Assembly (NCBI GenBank): GCA_024516035.1
Contig: CM044955.1
Span: 43,900,592 to 43,964,591 of the forward strand
Origin: Bactericera cockerelli
Lineage: Eukaryota; Arthropoda; Insecta; Hemiptera; Triozidae
Direction of reading: 5' to 3'
Length of the DNA stretch: 64,000 nt
The first letter of the stretch is position 1, and every line of letters begins with the position of its first letter. Position numbers and translations under genes: made by a program. Under the pieces are notes generated by a model, which saw nothing but the letters and a program-made list of their open reading frames with translations, did not search any database and was not told the DNA's origin. Shown here one piece after another: positions 33,259-45,890 of this stretch.

Positions 33259-33418
33259 AAATAATAAAAGAAGAAAATGAATTAAAATAAAGGTAAATGC
33301 AAAAGATAAGTAAGTGTTGTGTTATTTATCCTGGGCAAAACTGAATAATTCATTCAATTGAATTAATGTTAAGTGCACGTAAAAGAAGTCTATTTGTTCT
33401 TACTATATGTATTGTGCT

Positions 33419-33936
33419 CTAGTGACATTTTGAGTTGCACAAGATCTTCTTTCTATTACATAGGCATCTATCAGTTGAACAACTTTTTGCACAACTGCAC
33501 CTGACAAATTCTTGTCCTCTCCCCACAGAATGTTTAATTGCTGCCGATCGTAATGGATTTTCTTTCTCACTGTCCACATCTTTTTGGAGGAGACCATATT
33601 TCGTGCCTATTTTGTAAATCCCATCATCAGTTACTTGAAGAACAATACCAATGATGTTTCTGAGCTCTCCTCTTCCTTTATCTACTTCGGGTATAGGCAC
33701 AGTAACATTATCTCCTACTTTGGCTAGTTGGTGTAACTTATCAGAGGACGACTTCATCCTTTTAGCTTGTTTCGCCAAATTCTCTTTAGCTCTTTTGCGG
33801 GCGTTTTCAATACGCTCTGATGCAAGCTTTTCCGTGTCATGGTGTCCGTCAAATACTTCAAATGTGTCTCCTTCTTAGAATCTTCTAATCTCAAAACTTC
33901 TTCCAAAAATTTCTGTCTCCACTGCTTTTGATCCAT
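33419..33936 (-). pseudogene. Fused N- and C-terminal remnant of a KRBA2-like integrase
   Basis: From ATG 33936 the frame gives MDQKQWRQKFLEEVLRLEDS and then YLTD; it then changes frame near 33848 into EKLASERIENARKRAKENLA, PIPEVDKGRGELRNIIGIVL, YKIGTKYGLL and the cysteine-rich end CSCAKSCSTDRCLCNRKK, then ILCNSKCH. These are the start and the end of KRAB-A-domain-containing-protein-2-like integrase proteins. The whole integrase core between them is missing, and the junction is out of frame. It therefore cannot make an active enzyme. Confidence 0.75.
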
Positions 33937-34173
33937 AACACTTTGAATAGGAAGGTGGGTAAAAAAGGCGAAATAGGGAATTACACAAATTTATAGAACA
34001 AAATATTTTTATAAATAGGTATAAAAAGAAAAAGAAACACTTGTCGATGCAGGCACAAGACTCACGAAAAACAAATTGTAACCGAATAAAAGTTCATCGA
34101 GATCACATGTGCCGTGTGTGGTGTGCATGACTAGTTGAGACAGGTTCCTTTGTCAGCATCATGAAATTTACTG

Positions 34174-34391
34174 TAAAATCAGTTTTGCCTAGGATAAACT
34201 AGTTTGTCCTAGGACGAACTAGTTTGGACTGAAATAAAAACATTTCAATCCGGAAAATCTAGTTTATCCTAAGTACTTTAGGATAAACTAGTTTGGCCTA
34301 GGATAAACTAGTTTATCCGGGAGCCCTTAGGATAAACTAGTTTGTCCTAGGATATACTAGTTTATCCTAAAAAACAGTTTGGCCTGTAACA
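34174..34391. repeat. Right long TIR of the Ginger-like element
   Basis: Inverted partner of 33041-33258, with a few substitutions and small length differences. Confidence 0.85.
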
Positions 34392-35157
34392 TGTATAAGG
34401 AAGGTGGAACCTTGAATAGGTTTCAACCAAAGATCTTCAGGTTGCAGCTGTGTTAGATTGGATGCACAATACATGTAAATAGGTTGAAAGTATCATGTGG
34501 AGTGTGGAACTCCTTCAGAGATCACATTCATTTTTAAAGCTGGGGTCTACTTTTGTAAAGATATGTTTTCAGATATTTTGACACTCCTGATCTCACTTGC
34601 ACAAGAATTGTTCATGCTCTCCGGGGTAGTGGCATTTGTAAAATACCAGCTCCAGAAATCAGTCAGAGCATTGGATCACAAAAAACAGAACTATTTTAAG
34701 TTACAATAAAAATTAATAAATAAATCGTTTTGCGAGTCTACAGACCATCACTGAAACTGAAAGATAATCTGACATGTTGGAAAATAGGAGTTTCAAACAA
34801 CAGGAATTTCACAAATTGAATTTTTTCAAAGGATTTTTTTTTTCTTTTTCATAAATTATTTTAAAAGGGGCGCAACTTTAAGGAAAATTATCTCATTGAC
34901 TCAATTCCAATTTCCGCGCTCGACATTTTACTCGTTGGCACTCGTTGTTTTCCATCGTAATATGATGTTTTCAGAAATGTTATGATGGGTTCTTCACTTA
35001 ACCTCAAAATCAGCGTTTCGCTCGAAATACGCTTACTTTTTGCAAATTCAGGGATTGGCAAGAATATAAACAAAATTGTGGCGGTAATTTAAAAAAAAAC
35101 CTTCACTATGTGAAATTGAGGCGTATTTGGTGTTTGATCATTTGTCAAATAATTAAA

Positions 35158-35345
35158 TATAATAATCTTTACTCTATAGAAATAAACAACGAATTTGATT
35201 ATTCAACAGGGTTCAACAAACAACCATAAACATTATTTACGAAAAATTCTCTAGAATAATTCATTTTTAATTCTCATTAAACTATCCCTTTTTCTCTTTT
35301 ACCTTACTACAGTCTTTGCTTCCCAGCTTCATTTTTTTTTTTATA
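35158..35345 (+). repeat. Direct repeat, copy 1 (copy 2 at 36655-36840)
   Basis: Both copies contain tttactctaNagaaataaac, aatttgattNttcaacaggg and accataaacatta in the same order. Copy 2 follows about 1.5 kb later in the same orientation. Confidence 0.65.
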
Positions 35346-35824
35346 TTTCTTCATCTATTAACTTGCCGATGAGGGCGATGAGGTAAAGTGAAGTCGCTGA
35401 GATTAATGTTTTGAAGATCGCGCATGGCACTTGGTCTATTTTTGTGCATAAATTTAAAATTGTCGAAATCGAATTTTGTTTCAACGAAATTCGGATCGCC
35501 CTAAAAGATTATTGCTTTAAACCTGGCGGGACGCAGTCATATATATATTATATACGAATGTCAAGGAACCAAGGTCTGTCGTAATCTAGCTTGTGATCAA
35601 TTGTATACTATGGATATGAAAGGAGCCTAGACATTGGATTTGGGCGTCCATATAATCCTCTCACCACCGTGATTTAGGTATCAATACCTATCTCACGGAC
35701 ACGGAATTATTATTATATAATTGTATACTATTTGTAAAATATTTTTTTTTTTTGTAATTATTACTAAGTTACGCGCGCCCTAAAACTTTTTATATTCTTC
35801 TTGCAAATAATATTGAATGTTATA

Positions 35825-35935
35825 GATGGCGGCATGCAGTCATATCCGACACTGAAGGAACTAAGATTACGACAGACGATTACAACAGACCTTTTGGTTC
35901 CTTCAATGTCGGATATGACTGCGTGCCGTTAGGTT
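35825..35935. repeat. Imperfect hairpin with about 30-bp arms
   Basis: gcagtcatatccgacactga and, after a loop, the inverted tcaatgtcggatatgactgc. A third, half copy (gcagtcatat, gaatgtcaaggaacc) lies at 35531-35590. Confidence 0.7.
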
Positions 35936-36083
35936 ATAATCGAGTTATTTTGCCTTAAATTACAGGCCATTATATTTGCAACAATAATAAAAAAAGTTTT
36001 AGTGCGCGTGTTTTTCAATTTTTAAATCAATTTATTACAAAATTGATTTAAAAATTTGTATCATAAAAATAGAACGCAAATGA

Positions 36084-36270
36084 CTTCTGCTAGTAGTGGG
36101 ATTATATTTACTCTGCGAGAAAAAAAACATCTTAGTAAATGGGTATGTATTATTAGTACCTCTTTGGTAACTTCAGCAATAAGAGTTAAAATATTTTGCC
36201 GTACCCTGTAGAAATTTCGATAAAAATTTCAAGACGTTGGTAGCTTCGGGTACATTAGCTTTTCTTGTTT
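36084..36270 (+). repeat. Direct repeat flanking the satellite block, left copy
   Basis: agtgggattata, an A-rich stretch, ggtaacttcagcaa, cgtaccctgtagaa and gttggtagcttcgggtacat recur in the same order at 55405-55590, just beyond the right satellite array. Confidence 0.6.
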
Positions 36271-37012
36271 TTATGCTTTCTGTTTATGTTCTTGAATTTT
36301 TAAATTTTGGCGCTTTTACTTTTTTGCTACCTTTGGCGTATTTCACAAAAAATACGCCAACTCCGTTTCGCGAGAGCAAAACTCTACTGGCGCTATCTTG
36401 AAGAATCCTTTGGAACTAACATTTTTCGAAAAAACACGGTGTTTTTTTGAAGGTGAAGAACCGACAATTAGTACAAGTGGAGGGGATAATTCTACTTTTT
36501 CCCAGCGTGGACTTCCCCTCTCGCCTTGCTCCAGCGTCAAGCCAGCGTCGACTGAAAATCTTCACTTCGACCCCGTGTTACCAACATCGACTTTAGGTTG
36601 ATGTTGGCAAAGTCGACGCTGGAGACTCTCTATCGCGACCCGGCTGAAAAAGTATTTATTTACTCTAAAGAAATAAACAACGATTTGTAGCAACGAATTT
36701 GATTTTTCAACAGGGTCCAACAAAAGACCATAAACATTAGTTAGGAAAAAATCCCTCGATTATTTTATTTTTAATACTCATTAAAAAATCCCTTTTCCCA
36801 TCCCATGAACTATTAACTGCCATTTTTTCTTCATTTTAAATACTTCTTATTCCGCCCTTCGATTATGTCGAGCTCTTGACCTAGACGTTAACGCAACAGA
36901 ATCCTGTTATTTTATAATCTACTGCAAGTGATCCTGACGATACAAAGTTTTGTTTTTGGTATTCGATTTTTTTTTTTTTTTAATCATATCGCCATTAAGC
37001 TATTTTAATTAA
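36271..37012. other. Intergenic DNA before the satellite
   Basis: 36330-36650 is GC-richer with overlapping short ORFs on both strands but no splice or domain evidence; the words caagtggagg / gtcgacgctgg are palindromic in part. 36655-36840 is copy 2 of the repeat at 35158. Confidence 0.4.
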
Positions 37013-40000
37013 ATTTTCGTAGATATAACTTGGTCGGCCGGTGGTCATCGGGGCAATTTTTCGGCCTAAGGTATACCATATATTCCTATACTAGCCTCAT
37101 GTCCAACTCGTAGATATATATTTTTCCAATTTTTCGAAATCCTCAATGCTATATTTTTATTTCTGATTATGATGTCGCATGGTCTTAGAGTCAAGAAAAA
37201 GTAAAATTTATAGATATAACTTGGTCGGCCGGTGGTCATTGGGGCAATTTTTTGACCTAAAGTATACCATAAATTCCTATACTAGCCTCATGTCCAGTTC
37301 GTAGTTATATATTTTTCCAATTTTTCGAGAGCCTCGATGCTATATTTTTATTTCTGATTATGATGTCGCATGGTCTTTGAGACAAGAAAACGTAAAATTC
37401 ATAGATATAACTTGGTCGGCCGGTGGTCATCGGGGCAATTTTTTGGCCTAAAGTATACCATATATTCCTATACTAGCATCATGTCCAGCTCGTAGTTATA
37501 TATTTTTCCAATTTTTCAAGAGCCTCGATGCTATATTTTTATTTCTGATTATGATGTTGCATGGTCTTTGAGACTAGAAAACGTAAAATTCATAGATATA
37601 ACTTGGTCGGCCGGTGGTCATCGGGGCAATTTTTTGGCCTAAGGTATACCATATATTCCTATACTAGCCTCATGTCCAGTTCGTAGTTATATATTTTTCC
37701 AATTTTTCAAGAGCTTTGATGCTATATTTTTATTTCTGATTATGATGTCGTATGTTCTTAGAAAACAGGAAACGTAAAATTTATAGATATAACTTGGTCG
37801 GCCGGTGGTCATTGGGGCAATTTTTTGACCTAAAGTATACCATATATTCCTATACTAGCCTCATGTCCAGTTCGTAGTTATATATTTTTCCAATTTTTCA
37901 AGAGCCTCGATGCTACATTTTTATTTCTGATTATGATGTCGTATGTTCTTAGAAAACAGGAAACGTAAAATTCATAGATATAACTTGGTCGGCCGGTGGT
38001 CATCTAGGCAATTTTTCGGCCTAAAGTATACGATATATTCCTATACTAGCCTCATGTCCAGCTCATAGTTATATATTTTTCCAATTTTTTGAGAGCCTCG
38101 ATGCTATATTTTTATTTCTGATTATGATGTCGCATGGTCTTTGAGACAAGAAAACGTAAAATTCATAGATATAACTTGGTCGGCCGGTGGTCATCGGGGC
38201 AATTTTTCAGCCTAAGGTATACCATTTATTCCTATACTAGCCTCATGTCCAGCTCTTAGTTATATATTTTTCCAATTTTTCGAGAGCCTCGATGCTATAT
38301 TTTTATTTCTGATTATGATGTCGCATGGTCTTAGAGATAAGACAAAATTCATAGATATAACTTGGTCGGCCGGTGGTCAGTTGGGCAATTTTTCGGCCTA
38401 AGGTATACCATATATTCCTATACTAGTCTCATGTCCAGCTCGTAGTTATATATTTTTCCAATTTTTCGAGAGCCTCGATGCTATATTTTTATTTCTGATT
38501 ATGATGTCGCATGGTCTTTGAGTCAAGAAAAGTAAAATTTATAGATATAACTTGGTCGGCCGGTGGTCATCGGGGCAATTCTTTCGGCCTAAGGTATACC
38601 ATATATTCCTATACTAGTCTCATGTCCAGCTCGTAGTTATATATTTTTTCCAATTTTTCGAGAGCCTCGATGCTATATTTTTATTTCTGATTATGATGTC
38701 GCATGGTCTTTGAAACAAGAAAACGTAAAATTCATAGATATAACTTGGTCGGCCGGTGGTCATCAGGGCAATTTTTCGGCCTAAGGTATACCATATATTC
38801 CTATACTAGCCTCATGTCCAACTCGTAGTTATATATTTTTCCAATTTTTCGAGAGCCTCGATGCTAAATTTTTTTTTCTGATTATGATGTCGCATGGTCT
38901 TTGAAACAAGAAAACGTAAAATTCATAGATATAACTTGGTCGGCCGGTGGTCATCGGGGCAATTTTTTGGCCTAAAGTATACCATATATTCCTATACTAG
39001 CATCATGTCCAGCTCGTAGTTATATATTTTTCCAATTTTTCAAGAGCCTCGATGCTATATTTTTTATTTCTGATTATGATGTTACATGGTCTTTGAGACT
39101 AGAAAACGTAAAATTCATAGATATAACTTGGTCGGCCGGTGGTCAATAGGGCAATTTTTTGGCCTAAGGTATACCATATATTCCTATACTAGCCTCATGT
39201 CCAGTTCGTAGTTATATATTTTTCCAATTTTTCAAGAGCTTTGATGCTATATTTTTATTTCTGATTATGATGTCGTATGTTCTTAGAAAACAGGAAACGT
39301 AAAATTTATAGATATAACTTGGTCGGCCGGTGGTCATTGGGCAATTTTTTGACCTAAAGTATACCATATATTACTATACTAGCCTCATGTCCAGTTCGTA
39401 GTTATATATTTTTCCAATTTTTCGAGAGCCTCGATGCTATATTTTTATTTCTGATTATGATGTCGCATGGTCTTTGAGACAAGAAAACGTAAAATTCATA
39501 GATATAACTTGGTCGGCCGGTGGTCATCGGGGCAATTTTTCGGCCTAAGGTATACCATATATTCCTATACTAGCCTCATGTCCAACTCGTAGTTATATAT
39601 TTTTCCAATTTTTCTAAAGCCTCAATGCTATATTTTTATTTCTGATTATGATGTCGCATGGTCTTTGAAACAAGAAAACGTAAAATTCATAGATATAACT
39701 TGGTCGGCCGGTGGTCATCGGGGCAATTTTTTGGCCTAAAGTATACCATATATTCCTATACTAGCATCATGTCCAGCTCGTAGTTATATATTTTTCCAAT
39801 TTTTCAAGAGCCTCGATGCTATATTTTTATTTCTGATTATGATGTCTACATGGTCTTTGAGACTAAAAAACGTAAAATTCATAGATATATCTTGGTCGGC
39901 CGGTGGTCATCGGGGCAATTTTTCGGCCTAAGGTATACCATATATTCCTATACCAGCCTCATGTCCAGCTCGTAGTTATTTATTTTTCCAATTTTTCGAG

Positions 40001-43000
40001 AGCCTCGATGCTATATTTTTATTTCTGATTATGATGTCGCATGGTCTTTGAGACAAGAAAAAGTAAAATTCATAGATATAACTTGGTCGGCCGGTGGTCA
40101 TCTAGGCAATTTTTCGGCCTAAAGTATACGATATATTCCTATACTAGCCTCATGTCCAGCTCTTAGTTATATATTTTTCCAATTTTTCGAGAGCCTCGAT
40201 GCTATATTTTTATTTCTGATTATGATGTCGCATGGTCTTAGAGATAAGACAACGCAAAATTTATAGATATAACTTGGTCGGCCGGTGGTCATCGGGGCAA
40301 TTTTTCGGCCTAAGGTATACCATATATTCCTATATTAGCCTCATGTCCAACTCGTAGTTATATATTTTTCCAATTTTTCTAAAGCCTCAATGCTATATTT
40401 TTATTTCTGATTATGATGTCGCATGGTCTTAGAGTCAAGAAAAAGTAAAATTTATAGATATAACTTGGTCGGCCGGTGGTCATCTAGGCAATTTTTCGGC
40501 CTAAGGTATACCATATATTCCTATACTAGCCTCATGTCCAACTCGTAGTTATATATTTTTCCAATTTTTCGAGAGCCTCGATGCTATATTTTTATTTCTG
40601 ATTATGATGTCGCATGGTCTTTGAGACAAGAAAACGTAAAATTCATAGATATAACTTGGTCGGCCGGTGGTCATCGGGGCAATTTTTCGGCCTAAGGTAT
40701 ACCATATATTCCTATACTAGCATCATGTCCAGTTCGTAGTTATATATTTTTCCAATTTTTCGAGAGCCTCGATGCTATATTTTTATTTCTGATTATGATG
40801 TCGCATGGTCTTTGAGACAAGAAAACGTAAAATTCATATATATAACTTGGTCGGCCGGTGGTCATCGGGGCAATTTTTTGGCCTAAAGTATACCATATAT
40901 TCCTATACTAGCATCATGTCCAGCTCGTAGTTATATATTTTTCCAATTTTTCAAGAGCCTCGATGCTATATTTTTATTTCTGATTATGAATATGTTGCAT
41001 GGTCTTTGAGACTAGAAAACGTAAAATTCATAGATATAACTTGGTCGGCCGGTGGTCATCGGGGCAATTTTTTGGCCTAAGGTATACCATATATTCCTAT
41101 ACTAGCCTCATGTCCAGTTCGTAGTTTTATATTTTTCCAATTTTTCAAGAGCTTTGATGCTATATTTTTATTTCTGATTATGATGTCGTATGTTCTTAGA
41201 AAACAGGAAACGTAAAATTTATAGATATAACTTGGTCGGCCGGTGGTCATTGGGGCAATTTTTTGACCTAAAGTATACCATATATTCCTATACTAGCCTC
41301 ATGTCCAGTTCGTAGTTATATATTTTTTCCAATTTTTCAAGAGCCTCGATGCTACATTTTTATTTCTGATTATGATGTCGTATGTTCTTAGAAAACAGGA
41401 AACGTAAAATTCATAGATATAACTTGGTCGGCCGGTGGTCATCGGGGCAATTTTTCGGCCTAAGGTATACCATATATTCCTATATTAGCCTCATGTCCAA
41501 CTCGTAGTTATATATTTTTCCAATTTTTCTAAAGCCTCAATGCTATATTTTTATTTCTGATTATGATGTCGCATGGTCTTAGAGTCAAGAAAAAGTAAAA
41601 TTTATAGATATAACTTGGTCGGCCGGTGGTCATCTAGGCAATTTTTCGGCCTAAGGTATACCATATATTCCTATACTAGCCTCATGTCCAACTCGTAGTT
41701 ATATATTTTTCCAATTTTTCGAGAGCCTCGATGCTATATTTTTATTTCTGATTATGATGTCGCATGGTCTTTGAGACAAGAAAACGTAAAATTCATAGAT
41801 ATAACTTGGTCGGCCGGTGGTCATCGGGGCAATTTTTCGGCCTAAGGTATACCATATATTCCTATACTAGCATCATGTCCAGTTCGTAGTTATATATTTT
41901 TCCAATTTTTCGAGAGCCTCGATGCTATATTTTTATTTCTGATTATGATGTCGCATGGTCTTTGAGACAAGAAAACGTAAAATTCATAGATATAACTTGG
42001 TCGGCCGGTGGTCATCGGGGCAATTTTTTGGCCTAAAGTATACCATATATTCCTATACTAGCATCATGTCCAGCTCGTAGTTATATATTTTTCCAATTTT
42101 TCAAGAGCCTCGATGCTATATTTTTATTTCTGATTATGATGTTGCATGGTCTTTGAGACTAGAAAACGTAAAATTCATAGATATAACTTGGTCGGCCGGT
42201 GGTCATCGGGGCAATTTTTTGGCCTAAGGTATACCATATATTCCTATACTAGCCTCATGTCCAGTTCGTAGTTATATATTTTTCCAATTTTTCAAGAGCT
42301 TTGATGCTATATTTTTATTTCTGATTATGATGTCGTATGTTCTTAGAAAACAGGAAACGTAAAATTTATAGATATAACTTGGTCGGCCGGTGGTCATTGG
42401 GGCAATTTTTTGACCTAAAGTATACCATATATTCCTATACTAGCCTCATGTCCAGTTCGTAGTTATATTTTTTTCCAATTTTTCAAGAGCCTCGATGCTA
42501 CATTTTTATTTCTGATTATGATGTCGTATGTTCTTAGAAAACAGGAAACGTAAAATTCATAGATATAACTTGGTCGGCCGGTGGTCATCTAGGCAATTTT
42601 TCGGCCTAAAGTATACGATATATTCCTATACTAGCCTCATGTCCAGCTCATAGTTTATATATTTTTCCAATTTTTTGAGAGCCTCGATGCTATATTTTTA
42701 TTTCTGATTATGATGTCGCATGGTCTTTGAGACAAGAAAACGCAAAATTCATAGATAGAACTTGGTCGGCCGGTGGTCATCGGGGCAATTTTTCAGCCTA
42801 AGGTATACCATTTATTCCTATACTAGCCTCATGTCCAGCTCTTAGTTATATATTTTTCCAATTTTTTGAGAGCCTCGATGCTATATTTTTATTTCTGATT
42901 ATGATGTCGCATGGTCTTAGAGATAAGACAACGCAAAATTCATAGATATAACTTGGTCGGCCGGTGGTCATCGGGGCAATTTTTCGGCCTAAAGTATACC

Positions 43001-43430
43001 ATATATTCCTATACTAGCATCATGTCCAGCTCGTAGTTATATATTTTTCCAATTTTTCAAGAGCCTCGATGCTATATATTTATTTCTGATTATGATGTCT
43101 CAAAGACTTAGAAACAAGAAAACGTAAAATTCATAGATATAACTTGGCCGGCCGGTGGTCATCGGGGCAATTTTTCGGCCTAAGGTATACCATATATTCC
43201 TATACTAGCCTCATGTCCAGCTCGTAGTTATATATTTTTCCAATTTTTCAAGAGCCTCGATGCTTTTTTTTTATTTCTGATTATGATGTCGCATGGTCTT
43301 TGAGACAAGAAAACCTAAAATTCAAAGAAATAACTTGGTCGGCAGGCGGTCTCCGGGGCAAATTTTCGGCCTAAATTATACCATATATTCTTATGCTAGT
43401 CTCATGCACACATCTTAGTTACTTGTTATT
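37013..43430 (+). repeat. Satellite array, ~191-bp monomer, left arm
   Basis: About 33 head-to-tail monomers, each containing taacttggtcggccggtggt, ataccatatattcctatact, catgtccagctcgtagtta, gcctcgatgctatatt and gattatgatgtcgcatggtc. Starts are about 191-192 bp apart (for example 37020, 37211, 37402). The last monomer (from about 43320) is degenerate, as is usual at array edges. It does not encode a protein. Confidence 0.97.
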
Positions 43431-44159
43431 CATGATGGTTATGGTTCTGGTCAAATCTAACTAATATAGTAATGTTAAGCACTGCAGATCTAGGTAATAA
43501 TAGTTCATGTAATAAAAAACTATGTATCAATCAAACGGTAAGAGCGAGATACTTGAAATTAGGTAAACAAGTGAAGTATCAGACATGGTTATAAAACTGT
43601 TTCCCATGTCGCTTATGTTAGTTAACGTCAAGCTAGGATAGAATATGGATGGATTACATAAAAATTAATAGTGTGGGAACTGATAGTGTCAGAAATTTAA
43701 AACACACAGCTCACATGTCTCTAATGCTAAGTTAAACAGACCTAAGATAGATAATAGATGGATTTATGTAAAAAAAAAAATGAACCCTATTAAGTGTAAA
43801 GTAATAGATACTTCAAATTCGGTACACTGGCTCATGCATCGGAGATGTTTTTAGAATGGATAATACAGGATTTACTGCGTACAGATTCATATATTTCCAG
43901 GGTATGTTAATTCCCTTAATCGTGGACTATCATATAAAATTTTATATAATAGCCCACCGTGGACTATCATATAAATTAAAGTGACAGTGGGGAATTTTGC
44001 TTCGTTAAAGATTTTTTTTTTTTCTTAATTATTTTCAAACGCATCATTTATGATGCAATTAAATGAAAATTTACAGAGGGGGAAAAATATAAATATATAT
44101 CTATGTTTAAAAAATAATATATATATAATAAAAAATTATAAAAATCAATAACATTAATG
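43431..44159. other. AT-rich spacer DNA
   Basis: No coding signal. A short duplicated segment, ccgtggactatcatataaa, occurs at about 43922-43942 and 43959-43977. Confidence 0.5.
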
Positions 44160-44640
44160 ATCAATTAATTAATACATACCAGTCTATTTATCCCTATATC
44201 TAGTTCTTGTGCAAATGTGTTGTATAGGCTAAGAATGCGTGGCACCGTTGAGTGAGAGTAAACAGTTTTCTCTAAAGGATTTAGGTGGAAAAGATTTTTT
44301 TCTCTGCTTGTTGATCTTAGATGTATTTGTGGGACATTATAGGCTATGCCTTCTCTAGCTTTTGGACAGTGCACTAACCCATTACACAGGTCGTATACAA
44401 GGGCATTTATATATCTCGTCGGTTTTTTAGGGAATGAAGTTGGAGCTGCTCGCAAATGAGTGAAGCAGAGATATTGTTAGGGAAGGTTGGGTACTAACCC
44501 ATGAAATTTTCTAAATAGGTACCTAACAAATTTGGATTGTACGTTTTCTATTAGTTTTATGTTTTTAATATTTTGGGGATTCCAGATAGCTGAGGCGTAT
44601 TCCAGTTTACTTCTTACTATAGAACTGTAGTTCTATAATA
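44160..44640 (-). pseudogene. LINE (jockey/RTE-like) ORF2 C-terminal fragment
   Basis: On the minus strand: RSKLEYASAIWNPQNIKNIK, LIENVQSKFVRYLFRKFHG, then after a stop and frame change RAAPTSFPKKPTRYINALVY through RILSLYNTFAQELDIGINRL. This is the typical end of non-LTR retrotransposon ORF2 after the RT (RSxLEYAS..W.P and the closing YN motif). The fragment is 5'-truncated and broken. Confidence 0.75.
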
Positions 44641-44914
44641 AGTTCAAATCCCTGTTTTTCACACAAGTCTATAAATCACTTGGATCTATGCACGTTTTTA
44701 AAGAAATGATAGGCAGTTGGTAGTTGCAGTGAGGCATTTTGCTTCGATAAATAGGTATGGCCAAATCCCTGTTCTTCACAGGTCTGGAGGTCACTTGAAT
44801 CGATGCACGTTTTTAAAAAAACGATAGCCAGTAGTAAATTTGACTCCGTGTAAGGATAGTCATGCATATTTTCCTTCAAATGCAGTTGGTTGCATCGAAA
44901 AATATTGAAAAACC

Positions 44915-44918
<4 letters not shown>
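44641..44918. repeat. Duplicated ~120-bp segment
   Basis: cttggatctatgcacgtttt followed by a gataggcagttgg-type stretch appears twice (about 44675-44760 and 44795-44870, the second as cttgaatcgatgcacgtttt). Possibly the 3' UTR of the LINE remnant. Confidence 0.45.

Positions 44919-44971
<53 letters not shown>
44919..44971 (+). repeat. (AG)n microsatellite
   Basis: About 25 AG units with one interruption (gatag). Confidence 0.95.
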
Positions 44972-44973
<2 letters not shown>

Positions 44974-45890
44974 TTTAATCATAAGTTCAGTTTTTTTTTT
45001 TAAGTCTATTTTTCCCTTTCCTTTATTTCGATACATCTTCAAATTGCAATTTTTCGTATCACTAGTAAAAAATAAAGCCCGAAATGTAGTTCTGAATCAT
45101 GATGAAAAATTAAAATTTGGCTGAATTTTAACAGAAATGGCGCTCAATTCGAGGCATAAATACACTGCCCTGGGATGTTTTTTCCATAGATTTAAAAAAT
45201 AGATAAACAACTCCCTATTTTCCCTGCGTACCGTACATACCATAGATTTAAAAACTAGATAAACAACTACCTATGTTCCCTGTGTAAATACATCTGAAGC
45301 CGAGCTTCAGTTGTGTTTACAGCGTTGCCGTAAACCTGTAAGGGCAAAAAAACACAATTCCCTATGCTTGCAATGTAATTTCAGCGATTTTCTTCTTTGA
45401 TTACTGATCAAACCATACAATTTTATGAAAACTTCTCGAAACAAATTCGGTTATGTTGTCTTTTCTACGCCTTTTACAGTACCTATTTTTTTTGTCGTTT
45501 AATATTTTCATTGTCGAAATATTGCCAAATGTTTAAGCCTCTCTTTTCCGATATTTTTTTCGCGGGAAAATTTAAATAATAGCAATTGAAACTGATTTTC
45601 ACGTTTTATTTTTATCACTATCAGCTATCGTTATCAGTCCACGATATTTTTAGGAAGGATTTACTCTATTATTATACTAACTGAGACCTTCACAATGGAA
45701 AAAGACGTTCATACCATTCCAGAGGGTGCTTAAAATCCTTTAACAAGATAGCTTCTGTATATTATTATGGTTATAAATCGTTTTATGACTATTTGATACT
45801 ATGATTATATAACATTGAAAGGCAAATTAAGTTCAATTTATTGTGTTTCCTTAGGAATAATAAAAATACTAGAATGTTGAGACTACGAGG
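44972..45890. other. AT-rich spacer DNA
   Basis: Two copies of ccatagatttaaaaaNtaga followed by aaacaactNcctat lie at about 45186 and 45240. No coding signal. Confidence 0.45.

Larger units (their letters stand above)
33041..34391 (-). mobile_element. Ginger-like DNA transposon, 1351 bp, internally deleted
   Basis: The ends read tgttgcaggccaaactg and its inverted partner cagtttggcctgtaaca; the inverted similarity continues for about 215 bp on each side. The flanks repeat tgta (33037-33040 and 34392-34395), a 4-bp target duplication. TGT...ACA ends, a 4-bp duplication and an integrase-type protein fit Ginger elements. Most of the integrase is deleted (see the pseudogene entry). Confidence 0.75.
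34396..36083. other. Intergenic DNA with small repeats
   Basis: No coding signal; short ORFs at 34497 and 34888 have no support. It contains the duplicated segment 35158-35345 (again at 36655-36840), the hairpin region 35825-35935, and a hairpin with 17-bp arms around aattttaaatcaattt at 36019-36058. Confidence 0.45.

Noticed and set aside
36343..36601. Short ORFs on both strands in a GC-richer patch
   Set aside because: No splice signals, no domain, overlapping frames on both strands.
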